Shown here one piece after another: positions 12,453 to 25,500 of a DNA stretch of 64,000 nucleotides. Each line of letters begins with the position of its first letter. Position 1 is the first letter of the stretch. The DNA is from Trebouxia sp. TZW2008 (taxonomy: Eukaryota > Chlorophyta > Trebouxiophyceae > Trebouxiales > Trebouxiaceae), in contig BDIU01000062.1 of the NCBI GenBank assembly GCA_002118135.1, positions 248,001 to 312,000 on the forward strand, given 5' to 3'. Both the position numbers and the translations under genes were made by a program. The notes beneath the pieces were generated by a model. That model was not told the origin of the DNA. It worked only from the letters and a program-made list of their open reading frames with translations, and ran no database searches.

Positions 12453-14237
12453 TCACTGTGAGGCATGCATCCAGGCAAACATCGGCATGATGCTTGCTGC
12501 TGGAGCTGCATGTGGTGCACGAGCCAATGCTATGCTGGACTGTGCTCTGTCATATGCTGCTGCTACTTGCTCATCAAAGTTGCCCAGAGCAAAGAAGTTT
12601 GCACCACTCTTTGGAGACCGGCACACTGTGATCTTCTTCTCACCTGCAACACGCCATTGTGTCATCTGACGCGCAAATTGCTGAAAGCTTCTGCAAATCT
12701 GCTCTCAGTCAATAGCAACTGTCCTGCCAAGTTGCGCAATCATCGTATCATGTTTACAAGCCGTGCACAATGTAGCTGCTTTGGTGCTGACAGCCAGTCT
12801 GACTAAATGCTCACCTGTTGCTTCAACATCATCAGCACCACTCATTTGCGAGCTGCGGTCAACCAAGTGGATGAGGGCATGAGGGGGCTGCTTGGCCCAT
12901 GGCAAAGGACCCACATTCTGTCGCCTTTCCTCCCTCCAAGCTTTCAGTGCAGTGCGGTCTACCTTGCCTCCATCAATGTGAGGTCCAGCTGAAGCGCCTG
13001 CAAGCCAATATTGCGGTAAGCAACGAGGTCTGTATACATGTGGCACAGGTAGAGACCTTGGGCAAATGCACAAAGGCATTGTTGCTGATCATTGCAACTC
13101 CATGCATGCAACAGATTGCTGTGTAGCAAACAGGAATGACCATCAAAGTCTTGTGTAGCAAGCGTAATGTTCATCATTGAGTAGCTCTTAAAGTGTCCAA
13201 GTGCTGCGTTGGGCTTTGACAGTGACCTAGGACTGCACGAAGGCACTGCTGCCAGTCAGGGATTCCAACACAATGAACGCGACAACATGCTGTCTAGCAG
13301 ATGTAAGCTTGGTTGGATAGCAGCATGTGAATGCCTGCGTGCTGCCTTGTGCTGTGGCAATATTTTCACCTGGTATGTCTACAGCTGCAAATATCATGGG
13401 GATTGCAGCTGAAGCAGCCACAGCCTCAGGCAAAGGACCACTTCTGACCAGTGTATGCTTGCCAGTCTTGTCAACAACACCAACAGCAAGGGGCACAGGC
13501 AACTCCTCAAAGGTTGCTGGTAGTAGCTGACGAAGGCGGTCAACAACAGGGTCAAGGGTCAGCACTCCTCCTTTCCATGGCTGCATGTTTGGGCGCAAAA
13601 GCTGGATTGGAGGGACACGTGCTAGTTCTGTGGCTACCTGCAACGCAAGTTCTTGCTGATCCATTTGTTGAAGCGTGTTTGTAACATCTGCAGCTTGTTG
13701 ATACATACCTGTTCTGCTGAATATCCTGCTGCATACAGGCTGCCTGAGATAGCTCCACTTGAGGTACCAACAATGCTTGCCACCGGCACCTTTGCCTGCA
13801 CAAGCAGACCAAGTCTGATTTGTTGACATGCTGACCATGCCAGCAAAACGAGCATAGATTGTCGATCTTGCCTCCTCAACGGCCTTCAGGAAACCAGAGT
13901 GCGAAGCGAAGGCAAGGAAACCGCTGGAGAGCACTAGATCGTACTTTGGTCCTGCAAGAATAGGCGCGAACCGCGTGATGAGATCAGGCACCATTGCAGT
14001 CAGCAGTTTCTGAGAGCAAGCAGACACTGAATTGTAGACGACACGCGTACCTCTCGCGATATTCTGGATCAGGTCCTGCACACCAGCGACAATATCCGCG
14101 AAGGGATGCTGGCCTCTCCGCCGAGGCACAACTCTGGCAGGCTTAGGCACAGGCAGAGATGCGACAGGGCTCCAAGGGAACTGACGCTTCTGGTTTGGTG
14201 ACACCAAAGCGCTGGGACCAGCTATTGGGCTGCCCAT
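12453..14237 (-). CDS. Patatin-like phospholipase domain protein
   Basis: Six exons (minus): 14237-14051, 13951-13872, 13795-13709, 13637-13370, 12997-12815, 12643-12453; 331 aa. The catalytic dyad of patatin lipases is present: Ser101 in GTSSG (exon 3) and Asp216 in DGG (exon 5). AAIPMIFAAVDIPG is the usual strand before the Asp. The oxyanion-hole segment is unusual: instead of a Gly-rich LSGGGxxG it reads LSSGFLAFASHSGFLKAVEE. The intron after 13872 uses a GC donor (GAG|GCAAGA). The N-terminal about 60 residues are Pro/Arg-rich and could be a plastid transit peptide. Family enzymes hydrolyse acyl lipids; the substrate here is unknown. It shares a short divergent promoter with the ARC6-like gene. 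Confidence 0.9.
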
Positions 14238-14697
14238 GCCTGCCTTGCACAAGCCACTCGCGAAACTCAGCGCTGCCTACTGGCCGCTACGACACTAAGC
14301 GGCTCGCAGCGACCTCAGCAATGCGCAAGACCGCCTGAAGATGCTTGACAGAGCACAAGAAGTCACGCAAGTGGCAGCAAAAACTTTGATTGCCTGCTGA
14401 GGCTTGAGTTTGCTCACAGGACTCCTCAGGACAGGAGGGAACTGAGCTGAGGACTGTGATGCTTTTCTTTTCATTTAGGGCCTTGCTAACGGTCGCATAA
14501 ACGGTGAGCGCCTCCGAAGCAGCCAGTAGCGAGCTTTGCTACGTTGTTGGGCCTCGCTGAAGGACCAGCTGAGGGTCGTAGTGCAGTTTGGCAACGCCAC
14601 TCGCCATCTGCATACTGAGCAGTGATCAAGGACGGCAGACGCGCGAGGGTGTCTAGTCAACGTGCGGGGCTCAGAAGCTAGGATACTTGCATCGTGT
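14238..14697. promoter_or_regulatory. Divergent promoter region, patatin gene / ARC6-like gene
   Basis: About 460 bp between two opposite start codons. It must carry both promoters. No TATA box or repeated operator is obvious. Confidence 0.5.
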
Positions 14698-17600
14698 ATG
14701 ATCAGTGCGCTTGACGCGCCGAGCAGCGTCATGTCACATTTTGCCCTGCACCACCAGATCACTGTGCACCAACGATGGCGAAACCAAGGCAGACCTACGA
14801 CGCGTCGTCAGCAGGGCGTGTCAAGGCGTCAGAAGCAAGTCGCCAATGTGACTGCCTTCAAGACACAAGACGAAACAATCTCGATTGCGTTTGATGGCTA
14901 TAACCTTCTTCAGGTAGGTCAGAGCCTTAGTCAAGCATGTATTTTGACACTTCCTTTTTTAGCTATAGCTTGCTTGTGTAGGTCAACAGGGCAGCTAGCA
15001 AGGAAACTTGCTTCAAAAAGTATGATGAGATTGTCAGCAGCCCACCCAATGCTGGGTATAGCCAGGAAGCCCTCTACTCCAGAGCTGTGGTGCTGAAATC
15101 AGCAACAGAGGCAATTCTAGACCTCACTGCGACGCCTTCGTACCGCCAAAAACCAGGTCATCTTTCAGTGGAGATGCTTTACTCAGACTTGCCAGGCGCA
15201 TTGGCCCTGCTGCAAGAAGCAGGCGAGCTGCAGACAGTCTTTGACTGGGGCAATGCTTGGCTACGTGACAGCGCAGCAGAGAGCAAGACTAAGGATGTTG
15301 CCCTAGCCCTTGCTTTGGCGCATTGCGACACAGCTGCAATGAAGCTTGAGCAAAATGCATTAGATCAGCTCGCCGCCGCTGAGAGCATGAAAACGGCGCT
15401 CAAGCTTCTGACAAAGTATGATGCTGGAGAGCAGCTGCAGGCCGAAATCACTGGGGCTTTGCAAGTAAGCTGCACCCATGCCCTCGTACACTATGCTTGC
15501 TGCACCACGCCTTTGCCTCTTCTCGCAGACTGCGCTGCAACTCAGACATCTGCATTCATGTGTGCGTCAGCTTGTACAAAGATCTGCCTCACAAGTCATT
15601 GCCAGCTGATGCACGTCAACCCACTTGCAGCACAAGAAGGGTCAAAGTGCAGCCTGAGATGTTCAGCTGAGATACTTTGACATCATTCTCCTTGCTACAT
15701 GCAGAAGACTTGCAGCACAACAGCACAGAAAGGATCAGAGTGCAGCCTGAATGGCCTGTTGAGATACATTGATACCATTGTTGCATGCAGGAGATTCAGC
15801 CCAAGGTTGCTCTGCAGCAGCTTGCTCTGGCCTTGGAAGATGAGAAGCGAAGAGAAGGCAAGGCAACGCTTGCCCAGCTAGCATGGGCATCAGATGACGC
15901 CAGGCTTGGTATGCCTCGCATAGACTATATGCGCATGGCAAGAGAACACCTCACAGCCCAAGAGCAGGTGTGCTTGTGTGCAACAATGGCAGAGAACCGT
16001 TCAGTGCTTTGTGCTTCTGCCGTGCTCAGTACAGGTTTCAGTGGCAGTCTAGCTGTTCAGCACTGCATCTGCACGGGTCTGAACATAAATGTTTGGAGAA
16101 TGCTTGCAGTTCATTGCTTCCATATGCATTGAAGATGGGTTATAGAATTTGACCACAAAGCATGTCAAAGTTGATGGTGATCATTTGTACAGCATGTTGC
16201 TGGGGTGCAAGGGCTGCATCGGCCAAGCAAAGACTATATGCAAACTGGTGTGCCAGCTCCCTGTTTGTACAATTAGCCTCCATACAGACCACTCCAGGAA
16301 TGCTGCAAGCATAGCATTTTTGCAGTCCCTTAGTATGCCAAAACAGTCAAGGACTGCTGCAAACTTCATGTCAGCTTTGACTTCAAAATGCACGTTGGCA
16401 AAGTTGTAATGTAGTCTCGTAACGCAACTAGTTTGGAGGCAGTTCATTGCCTCTGCATGCACATAGCCGGTTTGTAGAACCTCACCTAGAAGGCATGTAA
16501 ATGATGATGATCATGATGAATGCAGATAGACCTATACGAAGATGCAGGAGAGCATGCAACAGAGTCCAGTGAAGATGCATATGACACAGCACTGGCATAC
16601 TTGACTGTGGGTTACACCCAGAGGCGTCCTCAGATGGTGCGCACTGCTCATAGACTGCTGGCGTCAGTCAAGCAGGACAGTGATTCCTCCTCAAGCACTG
16701 ACATTGGTGAGTGACTGCTTTCTAGTTTTTCAGCGCAAATCAGTGCCATAATGATGTGGATAGTAAGTGATTGTGATTGCGTTTTGCAGCAGCGCCACTG
16801 AGTGCAATGCTCACAGTCAATGTTGTCAATGGGAACCAATGCGACATTGAGCCTTTGCAAAAAGGCATGTGACTGTTTGTAGGTGGTTCTTGTATACATA
16901 CTCTGTACATGCTGTGTTTGTAGCTGTCAACACACGCCGGCAATCATCAATTGCATTATCATCATGTGTCTCTTGCAAGGCTGTGCAGAGTAGACTTCCA
17001 AAACCTTGAAGACATTTTTCAGCATACTTGCAAACATGCTCAACAATGCCACTTGCAGATCTGCTTGTAGCAAACACATAATCTGGTCAAGCCTAATGCA
17101 GAGAGTTCCGCCTTCTGCTGTGCTGTGTTGCACTGTGTAAAGCTGTGCTTGTGATGGTGCAGATGTGTCAGTGGAGCTTGCAGTATGCAGCTTGCTGCTG
17201 GGAGATAGTGAGAAGGCTGAAGACATTTTGGCATTAGGGCCTGACAGCAATCCAGATCAGGCAGATCCTGCCATCAAGACGTTTGTCATGGTTTGCTTCC
17301 ATAACCCTGTACTGTACAAGGTGGAAACATGCTGGGCGCAAATCCTTGTTGGCGGACTTTTGTTGAATGCATGCTGCTTGCCGATCAGCTTTGTACATGC
17401 TAATGCATGACTTGATGAGTGCTCATGGCATTGCAATGGTTCAAGCTTTGGGTTTGCTAGCAGCGTGCCTGACTTTGCATGGCCTGATCTTCAGGCTTCG
17501 TGTCTTGATCAAGCCAAGATCAATCAAGCTCACTTTGTGCCAACTGGACAAGAAACAACAGAGAGGGCATCTCCACTTCAGTCCACTTTGATTGCTGATC

Positions 17601-20600
17601 TTCCCCATTTCTTGTAAGCTTGCTGATGTGTTGGTCCCAAGCATCATAAATGATCAGACAAGTCAATGATTGTGACAGTTGTGTAAGTAGGGAAAGGAAA
17701 AGCAAGTTGTAGAAAGCATGACAAAGTGACCATGGTATTCTGCAGGAGGCATGCACAAGCCCAGATGATTTGCTGCCTGGATTGTGTGCCTTGGTGTAGC
17801 ACTGGCAGGGGAGTGTGCTGGCTTCAATTAAAGTATACATAGTACATATCGATTTCCCAAAAACAATCACAATTCTGCAGGAGGCATGCTCAAGCCCAGA
17901 TGATTTGCTGCCTGGGTTGTGTGCCTTGGCGCAGCGCTGGCTTGGAGATGTTGCACTTCCAGGCTTCAGAGACGCTCCAGCAAACAGCGGTACCCTCACA
18001 GACTGGTTCAATGACCGCGGTGTGGCCATGTACTTGCAAGTGAGATCCCTTACAGCCAGTCCAAAATGTTCAGCTTTTTCTAGCAGTCCTTTGGAGCTGT
18101 TGACTTTATGGACTACGCACATTACTTCAGCCAATGCTGAGCTTCTGAGGAGCACTCAAACAGACTGTCTGCAATGCTTCATTGCTTATGATTTGCCCAA
18201 TTTTCACTGTGCACATCACAGCAGCAAAAGACAGGGGTCAGCAAGGCACACAGGATCATGGCTCAATCTTTGGCATCTGTGTCCTGAACTTTGACAAGAG
18301 CAGGTGCTTGCACCTTAGCAACGCAGCTCGTGCAAAGTGAGCGCATTGCAGCAGCAGAATCAGGAAATAGCGAGGCACTTACGCACTGTAACCATGACTC
18401 ACTGCTTGCCGTCTGTGCTCAGGTGTTGGCTGTGCACATCACTGCAGCCCAGAATAAGGCAAGAGAGGCACGTAGGCACACAAGCTCTCGTCTCAATCTT
18501 TGTCATCTGTGTCCATATGTTTGGCAGCAGCAGGCGCTTGCAATTCAGCAATGCAACTTGAGCAAAGTTTGCACATTACAGCAGCAACAGTAGGTGGTAG
18601 CAAGGCACATAGGCACTACATTCATGGCTTACTGCTTGCCGTCTGTGCTCATGTGTTAGCTGCGCAGATCACTGCAGCCCAGAATGAGGTAAGAAAGGCA
18701 TATAGGTACAGAAGGTCATGCTTTGCTGCTTGCCATCTGTGCTCAGGTGAGAGACAAGGTAGGCCCTTGCACCTTGGCAGTGCAGTTGATGCACAGTGTG
18801 CGCATCTCAGCAGCACTAGACAAGGATGAGAAAGGCACCCAGGCATAACGTCCATGGCTCACTGCTTGCCAGTTGTGCTCAGGTGGTAGCTGCACACATC
18901 ACAGCGGCAAAAGATGAAATCAGGAAGGCACATAGGCACACAAAGTCATGGCTTACTGCTTGTCATGTTTGTTCAGGTGTTGAACAACAGCAGGCGCCTG
19001 CACCTTGGCAGTGCCGCTCATGCAAAGTGGGCACATCACAGCAGCAAAAGACAGGATTGGCAAGGCAGTCATGCACTATGCCCCTGGCTCACTATTTGCC
19101 GTCTCTGTCCTCAGGTGTTGGACAACAGCAGACGGCTGCACCTTGGTGATGCAGCTGATGCAACACGTCATGCAATCACTGGCTTTGCTTCTGGCCTCAA
19201 AGCAGCCTTTGCATTTCCCTTTCAAGGGCTACAAAATGCCTTCAAGCCTTCGCCCAGCGCTCCCAGTGAGCTGGCTGAAAGGCAACCAGTCCAAGCTGAA
19301 AGGCAGCCAGTCATGGCTGAAAGGCAGCCAGGTCAAGCTGAAAGGCAGCCAGTCACGGTTGAAAGGCAACCTGTCATGGCGGAAAGGCAGCCAAAGGGAG
19401 CCGTGTTGGAGGCAGGCCCTCTACCAGCTGGCGCAACAGTGAGGGTCAGCGTGAGGTCCTCTCCTGGGGCAAATGGCTCATTGCCAGTAGAGGCCACACT
19501 AGCAGGTATACCAGGACTTTTGCAGCATACCTCAAGATGTCCTAAATCCCTCTCAGTCATAGAGTACAAAGTGTGGATGAGCATGTTAGCTGCCTGCAGC
19601 TTTTCAGGTGCATGTAACTGCTCAAGACGCTTGTCTCTGCTCACTATCCGTCACGCCTGTGCCTTGTCAGGGAAGCAGCGTCGACATCAACTTTGTCACA
19701 CAAGCTAGTCCAAGTGTGTGTATCTCTTGCAACAGACGTCCTGCTTGCTTCTGTCTCATGCGCACTGCTGCAATTCAGTGCAGCTTGTGCAGTGGGGCAG
19801 CATCAAGTTAGTCAAACATGACAGTCAAGTATGTATCAGTGCCTGCAGAAGCCCTCGTGACAGGCACAGCGCTGGCTACTAAGCAACAGCCAAATCTTGC
19901 AAGAGATGATGTCCTTGCTTGCTTTGCTTTGACAAACAGTATCTACTTGTGCTGCATATTCACTATACCCAGTGCACTAAACAGCATCAGGTTAGTCAGT
20001 CATGGAGATCCAAGTATGTATTTGTGCCTGCAGAAGCCATGGTGACAGGCACAGAACTGGCTGCCAAGCAGCAGCAAAGCCCTGCAAACAATGATGCCTT
20101 CGTTTGCTTTGCTTGCAACAAGCACCCCTACTTACTTCTGTGACATGTGCAATAATGCCATATTTACTGTTCCTGGTGCGCTCATATAGCATTAGGTTGG
20201 TCAAACATGACAGACATTGAAGTGTGACTGTGTGTCTGTGACTGCAGAAGCCATGGTGGCAGGCACAGAGCTAGCTACCAAGCAGCAGCCAGATCTTGCA
20301 AGCAATGACTTGTTAGATGAGGACATATCACCCCTCAGAAGAGCACCCCCTTCTCGGGGGGGTCGAGCAGGGGTGCCAACAGTTGCTGCTATGGCAGTCA
20401 CAGAAGGCATCATCCAGTTTGCCGGGGAGAGGGAGATGTGGGCGTCCTTTGAAGATGCCAATTTGCGGAAGCAAAGAAGGCTGAAGTTTGTTGTTGGTGG
20501 AGCTGTACTCCTGGTATGGCAAGTCCTTAGCACATTGCAGCACACGCACTGTTGAACAGCCAGTCTGCTTGTTGCAAGCATGATCAAGTTCCAGCAGCTT

Positions 20601-22109
20601 TGCTCTTTACGCATCTGATGGTAGGCATGCTAGAAGCCGCCTTGATGACTGAGTCATCATGGATTCTGGGTTGTGATTGGCTGCTTCTGACTGCTGTACG
20701 CAGCCTTTTTTGCTGCTTGCACATATTGATCAACAACTGGTCAGTTTATGCAAGCTTCAAGCTCTTACTTCAGCAGCCACTAAGTCAGCGTCATGTACAC
20801 TAGCTGCATCTGTTCCTGCTGTATGCCAGCACAAAGAGGTTCAAAAAGGCAAACAGGACAGTGCTGCATTGCCTGTTCAGGCAGGACTGCTGGGCCTGAG
20901 AGCTTTTCAGCAACACAGGGCTGGTTTGTCAATGGCGTCTGTTGCCCAGCCCTTGCAAGCTGTCTCCAAAGCAGTGCAGCAGGTAAATGGCGCAACATGG
21001 GCACAGACTTCACCCTGTGCACTGCAGAACAGCTGTCAAAGCAAGACCCAGATTGCGCAGCTTACGCATGCTTTCAAATCAGCAGCAAGCTGAATGCACT
21101 AAGCACATCTGCTAGCTTGATTGTGGTCTTTGGAACAGCATGCAGAGCTCATGTGATGCATTTGCTCATTTGGCCTGTGTGATGAGACTGTTGTCATACA
21201 ACACTCACCTCTTTGAAGTCATGCTATGCTTGACAGCATCTCACAATGGCATGCATGCATGCAGCTGCTTCAGATGATTTGCTGATATGACCTCTGGATC
21301 ATGCTTGCTGATTTGCACTCCCATGGCAGTGGCTGTAGCATGACATTCTGTAATGATGCAGGAGTCTCATGCTCTGACAGAGTCATCAGCGCGACAGTTG
21401 CTGTTGCAATGGCAAGGCGCCAAATCAGCTGCTCTAGGTACTGCCATGCAAGTTTGTCATGTTCACGCAATGCCTGCTGCTTTTTTGAACAAAGGCAATA
21501 ACATGTGGTACTTTTGGCTGGCAGTCAATGCACATGACTGCAGTGATGCTGCAGATATGGCCACACGATGCATTGGATGCAGGCACTCATCACGAGATAG
21601 ACAAGTTGGCAACTGTGTTGAATAGTAAGCTGCTTGCATCGTGGCAGGCTCAGGCAGATGACGTCAAGTCAGAAAACAAGTAAGCAATGATGCAAGGTGC
21701 CACCGTTCCTGCTTACTGTCTTCCTAAGCTTGATATAGGGACATGCACAAGAATGATTTCAACTACTGCTGTGCAGGCATTGGGAATACGACTTGCAGCA
21801 ACTGAACATTCTGAATGTAGAAGCAGATGATGATGCCACTAACTGCACTATTCTTGCAGCCATCAAGGTACAAATTTCTAGCGCATTTTCTCACAAGCTA
21901 ACTTGCGAGCTGAAGCAGCATGTCTGTCGCAGAGTTACTCGGCACATGGCAAGAAAGAGCTCAACTATATGCGGATGTTGCAGGAAGATGCAAGTCTGTT
22001 TGAGGATTCAGAGCTTTTGCATATCTACAAAGGAACATATACTGCAGAGTATGAGGCTGAAAGAACGAGACAAGGTTGGCGCTTAAAGAGCAGCACTATC
22101 ACTCTATAG
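14698..22109 (+). CDS. ARC6: ARC6/Ftn2-type chloroplast division protein
   Basis: Thirteen exons: 14698-14913, 14982-15464, 15791-15967, 16526-16706, 17163-17290, 17881-18039, 19115-19505, 20248-20513, 20881-20982, 21362-21437, 21583-21679, 21777-21867, 21933-22109; 847 aa. Order matches ARC6: a putative transit peptide, the J-like region (SIAFDGYNLLQ, then PPNAGYSQEALYSR), helical repeats (VALQQLALALED; ALAYLTVGYTQRRPQMV; LPGFRDAPANSGTLTDWFND), one membrane span made across the exon 8/9 junction (LKFVVGGAVLL + AGLLGLRAF), and the C-terminal IMS/DUF4101 domain (QLLLQWQGAKSAALG, HWEYDLQQLNIL, GWRLKSSTITL). ARC6 spans the inner envelope and anchors the FtsZ ring; that role is inferred from the family. 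Exon 7 holds a run of seven-residue AERQPVx repeats. A close relative such as PARC6/CDP1 is the alternative. Confidence 0.9.
15612..15790 (+). repeat. Tandem duplication of an intron 3' end in the ARC6-like gene
   Basis: Two about 85-bp units, each ending CTACATGCAG or TTGCATGCAG and sharing 'cttgcagcacaa', 'agtgcagcctga' and 'gagatac', precede exon 3. Each carries a usable-looking acceptor. Confidence 0.7.
17744..17816 (+). repeat. Decayed tandem copy of ARC6 exon 6 start with acceptor
   Basis: ATTCTGCAGGAGGCATGC and the next about 55 bases nearly match 17872-17945. In the real frame the copy has CAG changed to TAG at the position equivalent to GCGCAGCGCTGG, so it is dead. It lies about 135 bp upstream of the real exon. 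Confidence 0.9.
18285..19110 (+). repeat. Array of decayed copies of ARC6 exon 7 start
   Basis: At least five degenerate units of roughly 95-230 bp fill the intron before exon 7. Shared blocks are ACTGCTTGCCGTCTGTGCTC (the polypyrimidine tract plus acceptor) and CAGGCGCTTGCACCTT (the exon's RRLHL codons). Acceptor blocks lie near 18392, 18624, 18720, 18857, 18950 and the real one at 19086-19114. Confidence 0.88.
19800..20240 (+). repeat. Two decayed copies of ARC6 exon 8 start
   Basis: CTGCAGAAGCC followed by the codons for (A/L)(M/V)VTGT(A/E)LA(T/A)KQQ occur at about 19849 and 20031, ahead of the real exon at 20248. Spacing is about 180 and 215 bp. Each copy runs about 60 bases into exon-like sequence before diverging. 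Confidence 0.9.
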
Positions 22110-22505
22110 TGCTGCAATACCATTGTGCCCACACTTCAAGGTGCAACACAGCGTTGACCTGTCCTATTACAGTTTTTATCCTTTCGTCAAACGTCACCAA
22201 ACTCAATCTGCAACTAGGAATCAGAGACGTAATTTCTATAAGCATAAAATAAATGAAATGTAGTTGATCGTCTGGAGCAATGTAAGGAAGTTTCGACCAG
22301 CGCGCATGCCCAAACCTGGCAACCCCTTAGTATCAAAGTCAGAGTAGCCTGGAAACCACACTGTCAGGACCTGCGCTGTACGAATACTAAATCCCAGAAA
22401 GCAGATGAGCAGAGCCAGCAAATGGTACATCCTGACAGAAGCAGTGCCGGCCGCTGCCTTGACCACTTCTGCAGCAGATATGAGTCCAGCACTTCCAGAA
22501 TCAAA
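22110..22505. other. Convergent 3' region with unexplained membrane-like reading frames
   Basis: Between the ARC6 stop and the stop of the GAF gene. On the minus strand, 22236-22466 reads as YHLLALLICFLGFSI... and 22364-22500 as LQNDLILEVLDSYLLQK. Both look protein-like and may be alternative C-terminal exons of the GAF/membrane gene, but I found no phase-consistent junction. Confidence 0.4.
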
Positions 22506-25500
22506 TCATTTTGTAGCCTCGTGCAAGTAGACTGCCCTGGCACGCATCTCCACCAGGTACAGCAGTAGAGACGGCGCGCATGTCGCAATTGCTAGCCGTT
22601 GCATGGAGGCTGCCTGCCATGACCAGCCACTACCAGAACTAGCCTTGCATGCCTGCAGCCCTTGCATCACAATGGACGCACAGGAAACAGCGTGCAGCAC
22701 TATATGGTGCTTGAAGCGCACCTGCAGCAGCATGCATTGTATCACAATCACGTGGCAGCACAAAATTGCACTCTCAAAGAACTGACATTCATTGTCAATC
22801 ACTGACACAATAGACAACAGGAACAAATGCTGATACGCAGGCCACAATGAGGCACAACAGAACATCAACTCAACTCACACCACTGCCTGCATCTCTGCAT
22901 TCGCTTGTGAACGATGTGCCTGAAACGTGGTGCCCAATAACCTGCTGCTCAGCATGATGCAAAACTTGTTGCTGCAAACTGACCATGAGTCCAAGAGGGA
23001 TCACAAGTAGGGGACCCAGGCTACCCAGATGCAGCCAGTTATGGCAGCTTTTTGCATGCTGTTGCGCCACGTGAGGAACCACAAAGGCTAAGAATGCCAG
23101 CAGAAGAAGCCGCACACTGCCCAATATGACGCAGCGATGCTTGAGATACCTGCAATGCAGCTCAAAGTCAGTTTTGCATATACATAGTTGCCCACAATAC
23201 TGATGCTTGCGTCGCACGGTCAGCATGTAAACTTGACAATAAACATGATGGCATGACGGATGCTGCTGAGCTTCTGCATATGAATGTTAATGTCAACGTC
23301 ACTTATGTCAAATCCACCTGTTCAAGCTCCACGAGAATTCAGTGATGACCAAACACTAGTATACATAGCACCTAGATGACAATGCGGACCAGCAACAATT
23401 GATATATACTTCAAGAAGACATTATTGCAGGTCAAAATCTTGCAAGCAACGTTACTTGAAGTACTCTGTCATGTGTATGTTATGCCACACCATGCATCTA
23501 CATATGCACAACAATACAAATATTACATACCAAGATTCATCCCCGTGCTGTAGCAGGATGATAGGCAGCATCGCGTAGCCGACCAGTGGCCATTTGTGGG
23601 TCTGCTGATCTTGCAAAGCCCACGTAAAGAACAGCAGCTGTGTAATGTAGATTGTTGCAGCCAGCATGAATATAGTGTCCACCTGTGACACAACAGCAAT
23701 GCTTAGAACTTGACAACACAGCGCATGCAGGCCCGCAAATAAGGTGAGCTGTCTGTCACCGCAGAAATGCCAACACAGGCACTGCAGTCATGCATTCATC
23801 AATCATTCTGGACGTGTGCTGAACAGGCTCGGCAGGCCCAGCTAGGTACTGCAGCGCCAAACAGAAATTGTCAACACAGGGCATTGTAGTGTCAAGCAAA
23901 GCTCCCAGAAATGGCTGACTGCTGACAGCAATATGCTTGAAGGCAACACCAGCAGGGTTTTGGGGCTTGCAAAGAAAGCAATATGCTTCAAGGCAACACC
24001 AGCAGCAGGATTTTGGGGCTTGGGAGTGACAGGAATATGCTTCAAGACAAGGCTTGGAAAAGACAAAGCCTTACCTTGGAGCACTTTCGCCCAAACCACA
24101 CCTTGAACTTGTGCTCAAGCTTTGGCTCTGAAAACGTCATCCACAAGGGATGTTGCTGTGCTGCTACCTGCTTCAAGCGCTTGCTGAGGTGTAAAGCATC
24201 TGACTCCTTACGCACAGTCTCCTTGAAGGTGCTTGCATGCTGCGAGATGCTTAAGCTAAGAGCTCCTGCAGCCTCCTCAACCAGACTGGGTCTCCTTGGA
24301 GAATCACGAGCAGGTAATGCAGGCGCCTTATCTGGTGTGGCGGCTGCCTCTTCCAAGTGAGAATCAGGCGACGCCTCTCTGAAACGAGACGGGTTGGCAT
24401 GTTCACTGCCAGCTTTCTGAGGCAGCATGTGCAGCCTGCTGTACTCAATGCTTGTTCTGGTACCAAACACAACCCCTTGGTGTCGCCCCGCACGGTCAAA
24501 CTGCCCTTGTAGCATCAAGTGGGTCTGGGCAGCTGAGTCCCTGGTGCTTGGATCTAGCACTGCGTTGTCGCTTGGCCAAACAGCCTCGTACAAGATGGGT
24601 CCAGGACAGGATGCTCGTGCCAACAGCTGGCAATGGAGCTCTTCATCGTCAATAGCACACTCAGTAGCACAGTCCTGTGGTGTACTCAGTGCTCTGCGCT
24701 CGATGCTCTGTGAAGCTGCGGCGTAAGTGTAGTCATCCACAATCAGAGTCTGCTGTCCCTTCTGCTGCTGCTGGTGGTACTGCTGTGCCTGTTGCTGCTG
24801 CTCCCCAATGTTGCCAGAGCTCTCCTCTGTCAGACCTGGCATGTTTGCAGGACTGAAATGGGCAATGGGTGTATGTAGAACCCCCTGCAGGAAGGTCGAT
24901 GTGCTGTATCTGCGCTGATGTGCAGCCAGCAGCGGTCTCCTCTTGAACACGAAAGCAGTGTCCAGGGCAGTTGTCTCATCTTCGCTGAGCTCTTCCTGGG
25001 GTCTAGGCACTGCAGCTTGCTCGTCAGAAAGCGCATCATTGAGATCAGAGTGATCAGCTGAGCCTGACATCATGCCATGAGAGCTAGACCCAGAGCCTGA
25101 GTTGGACTGGTGAGTCTGCTCAGAACTGGTCTGAGGCTGACCACTAGCATGCTGCTGCCCACCAGGTATGTCAATCATTGCAGGCGGTGGTGATGGCACC
25201 TGATCAGTGTTTGACAGATGCTGACTGAACAGCCGGCCAGACGCCTGAGCTGCTGCAGCAAACGGGGAGATTGGCTGCTGACGGCTTTCTGAACCAGGAC
25301 CTGTACACTTTTTGGGCGAGACATGAGCATGGCCGGCCGCCTCACTGCTCGATGCATGCCGAGCCGCAGCCGCAGCCTGGGCAAATGGGTTTGTACCAAG
25401 CCGCTGCGCATGGTTTGGATTGCCCTCCTTTGACTGTTCTGGTGAAGCGTCTTTCAATAAGCCTGGCTGACCAGAAGAGGCAGCTCGCGGGCTGCTAGTG

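Noticed and set aside
12322..12669. Plus-strand frames opposite the patatin gene's last exon
   Set aside because: The minus-strand exon has family similarity and correct phases; the plus frame has none.
13634..13709. Apparent frameshift in the patatin gene after exon 3
   Set aside because: A 71-nt intron from 13708 to 13638 restores phase 0 and the expected sequence, so there is no break.
14474..14482. Single TTTAGGG-type hexamer or heptamer as a telomere relic
   Set aside because: Only one unit, with no array.
20755..20880. A longer exon 9 for the ARC6-like gene
   Set aside because: Starting at 20881 is also phase 0 and makes one uninterrupted membrane span with exon 8; the upstream part has no similarity.
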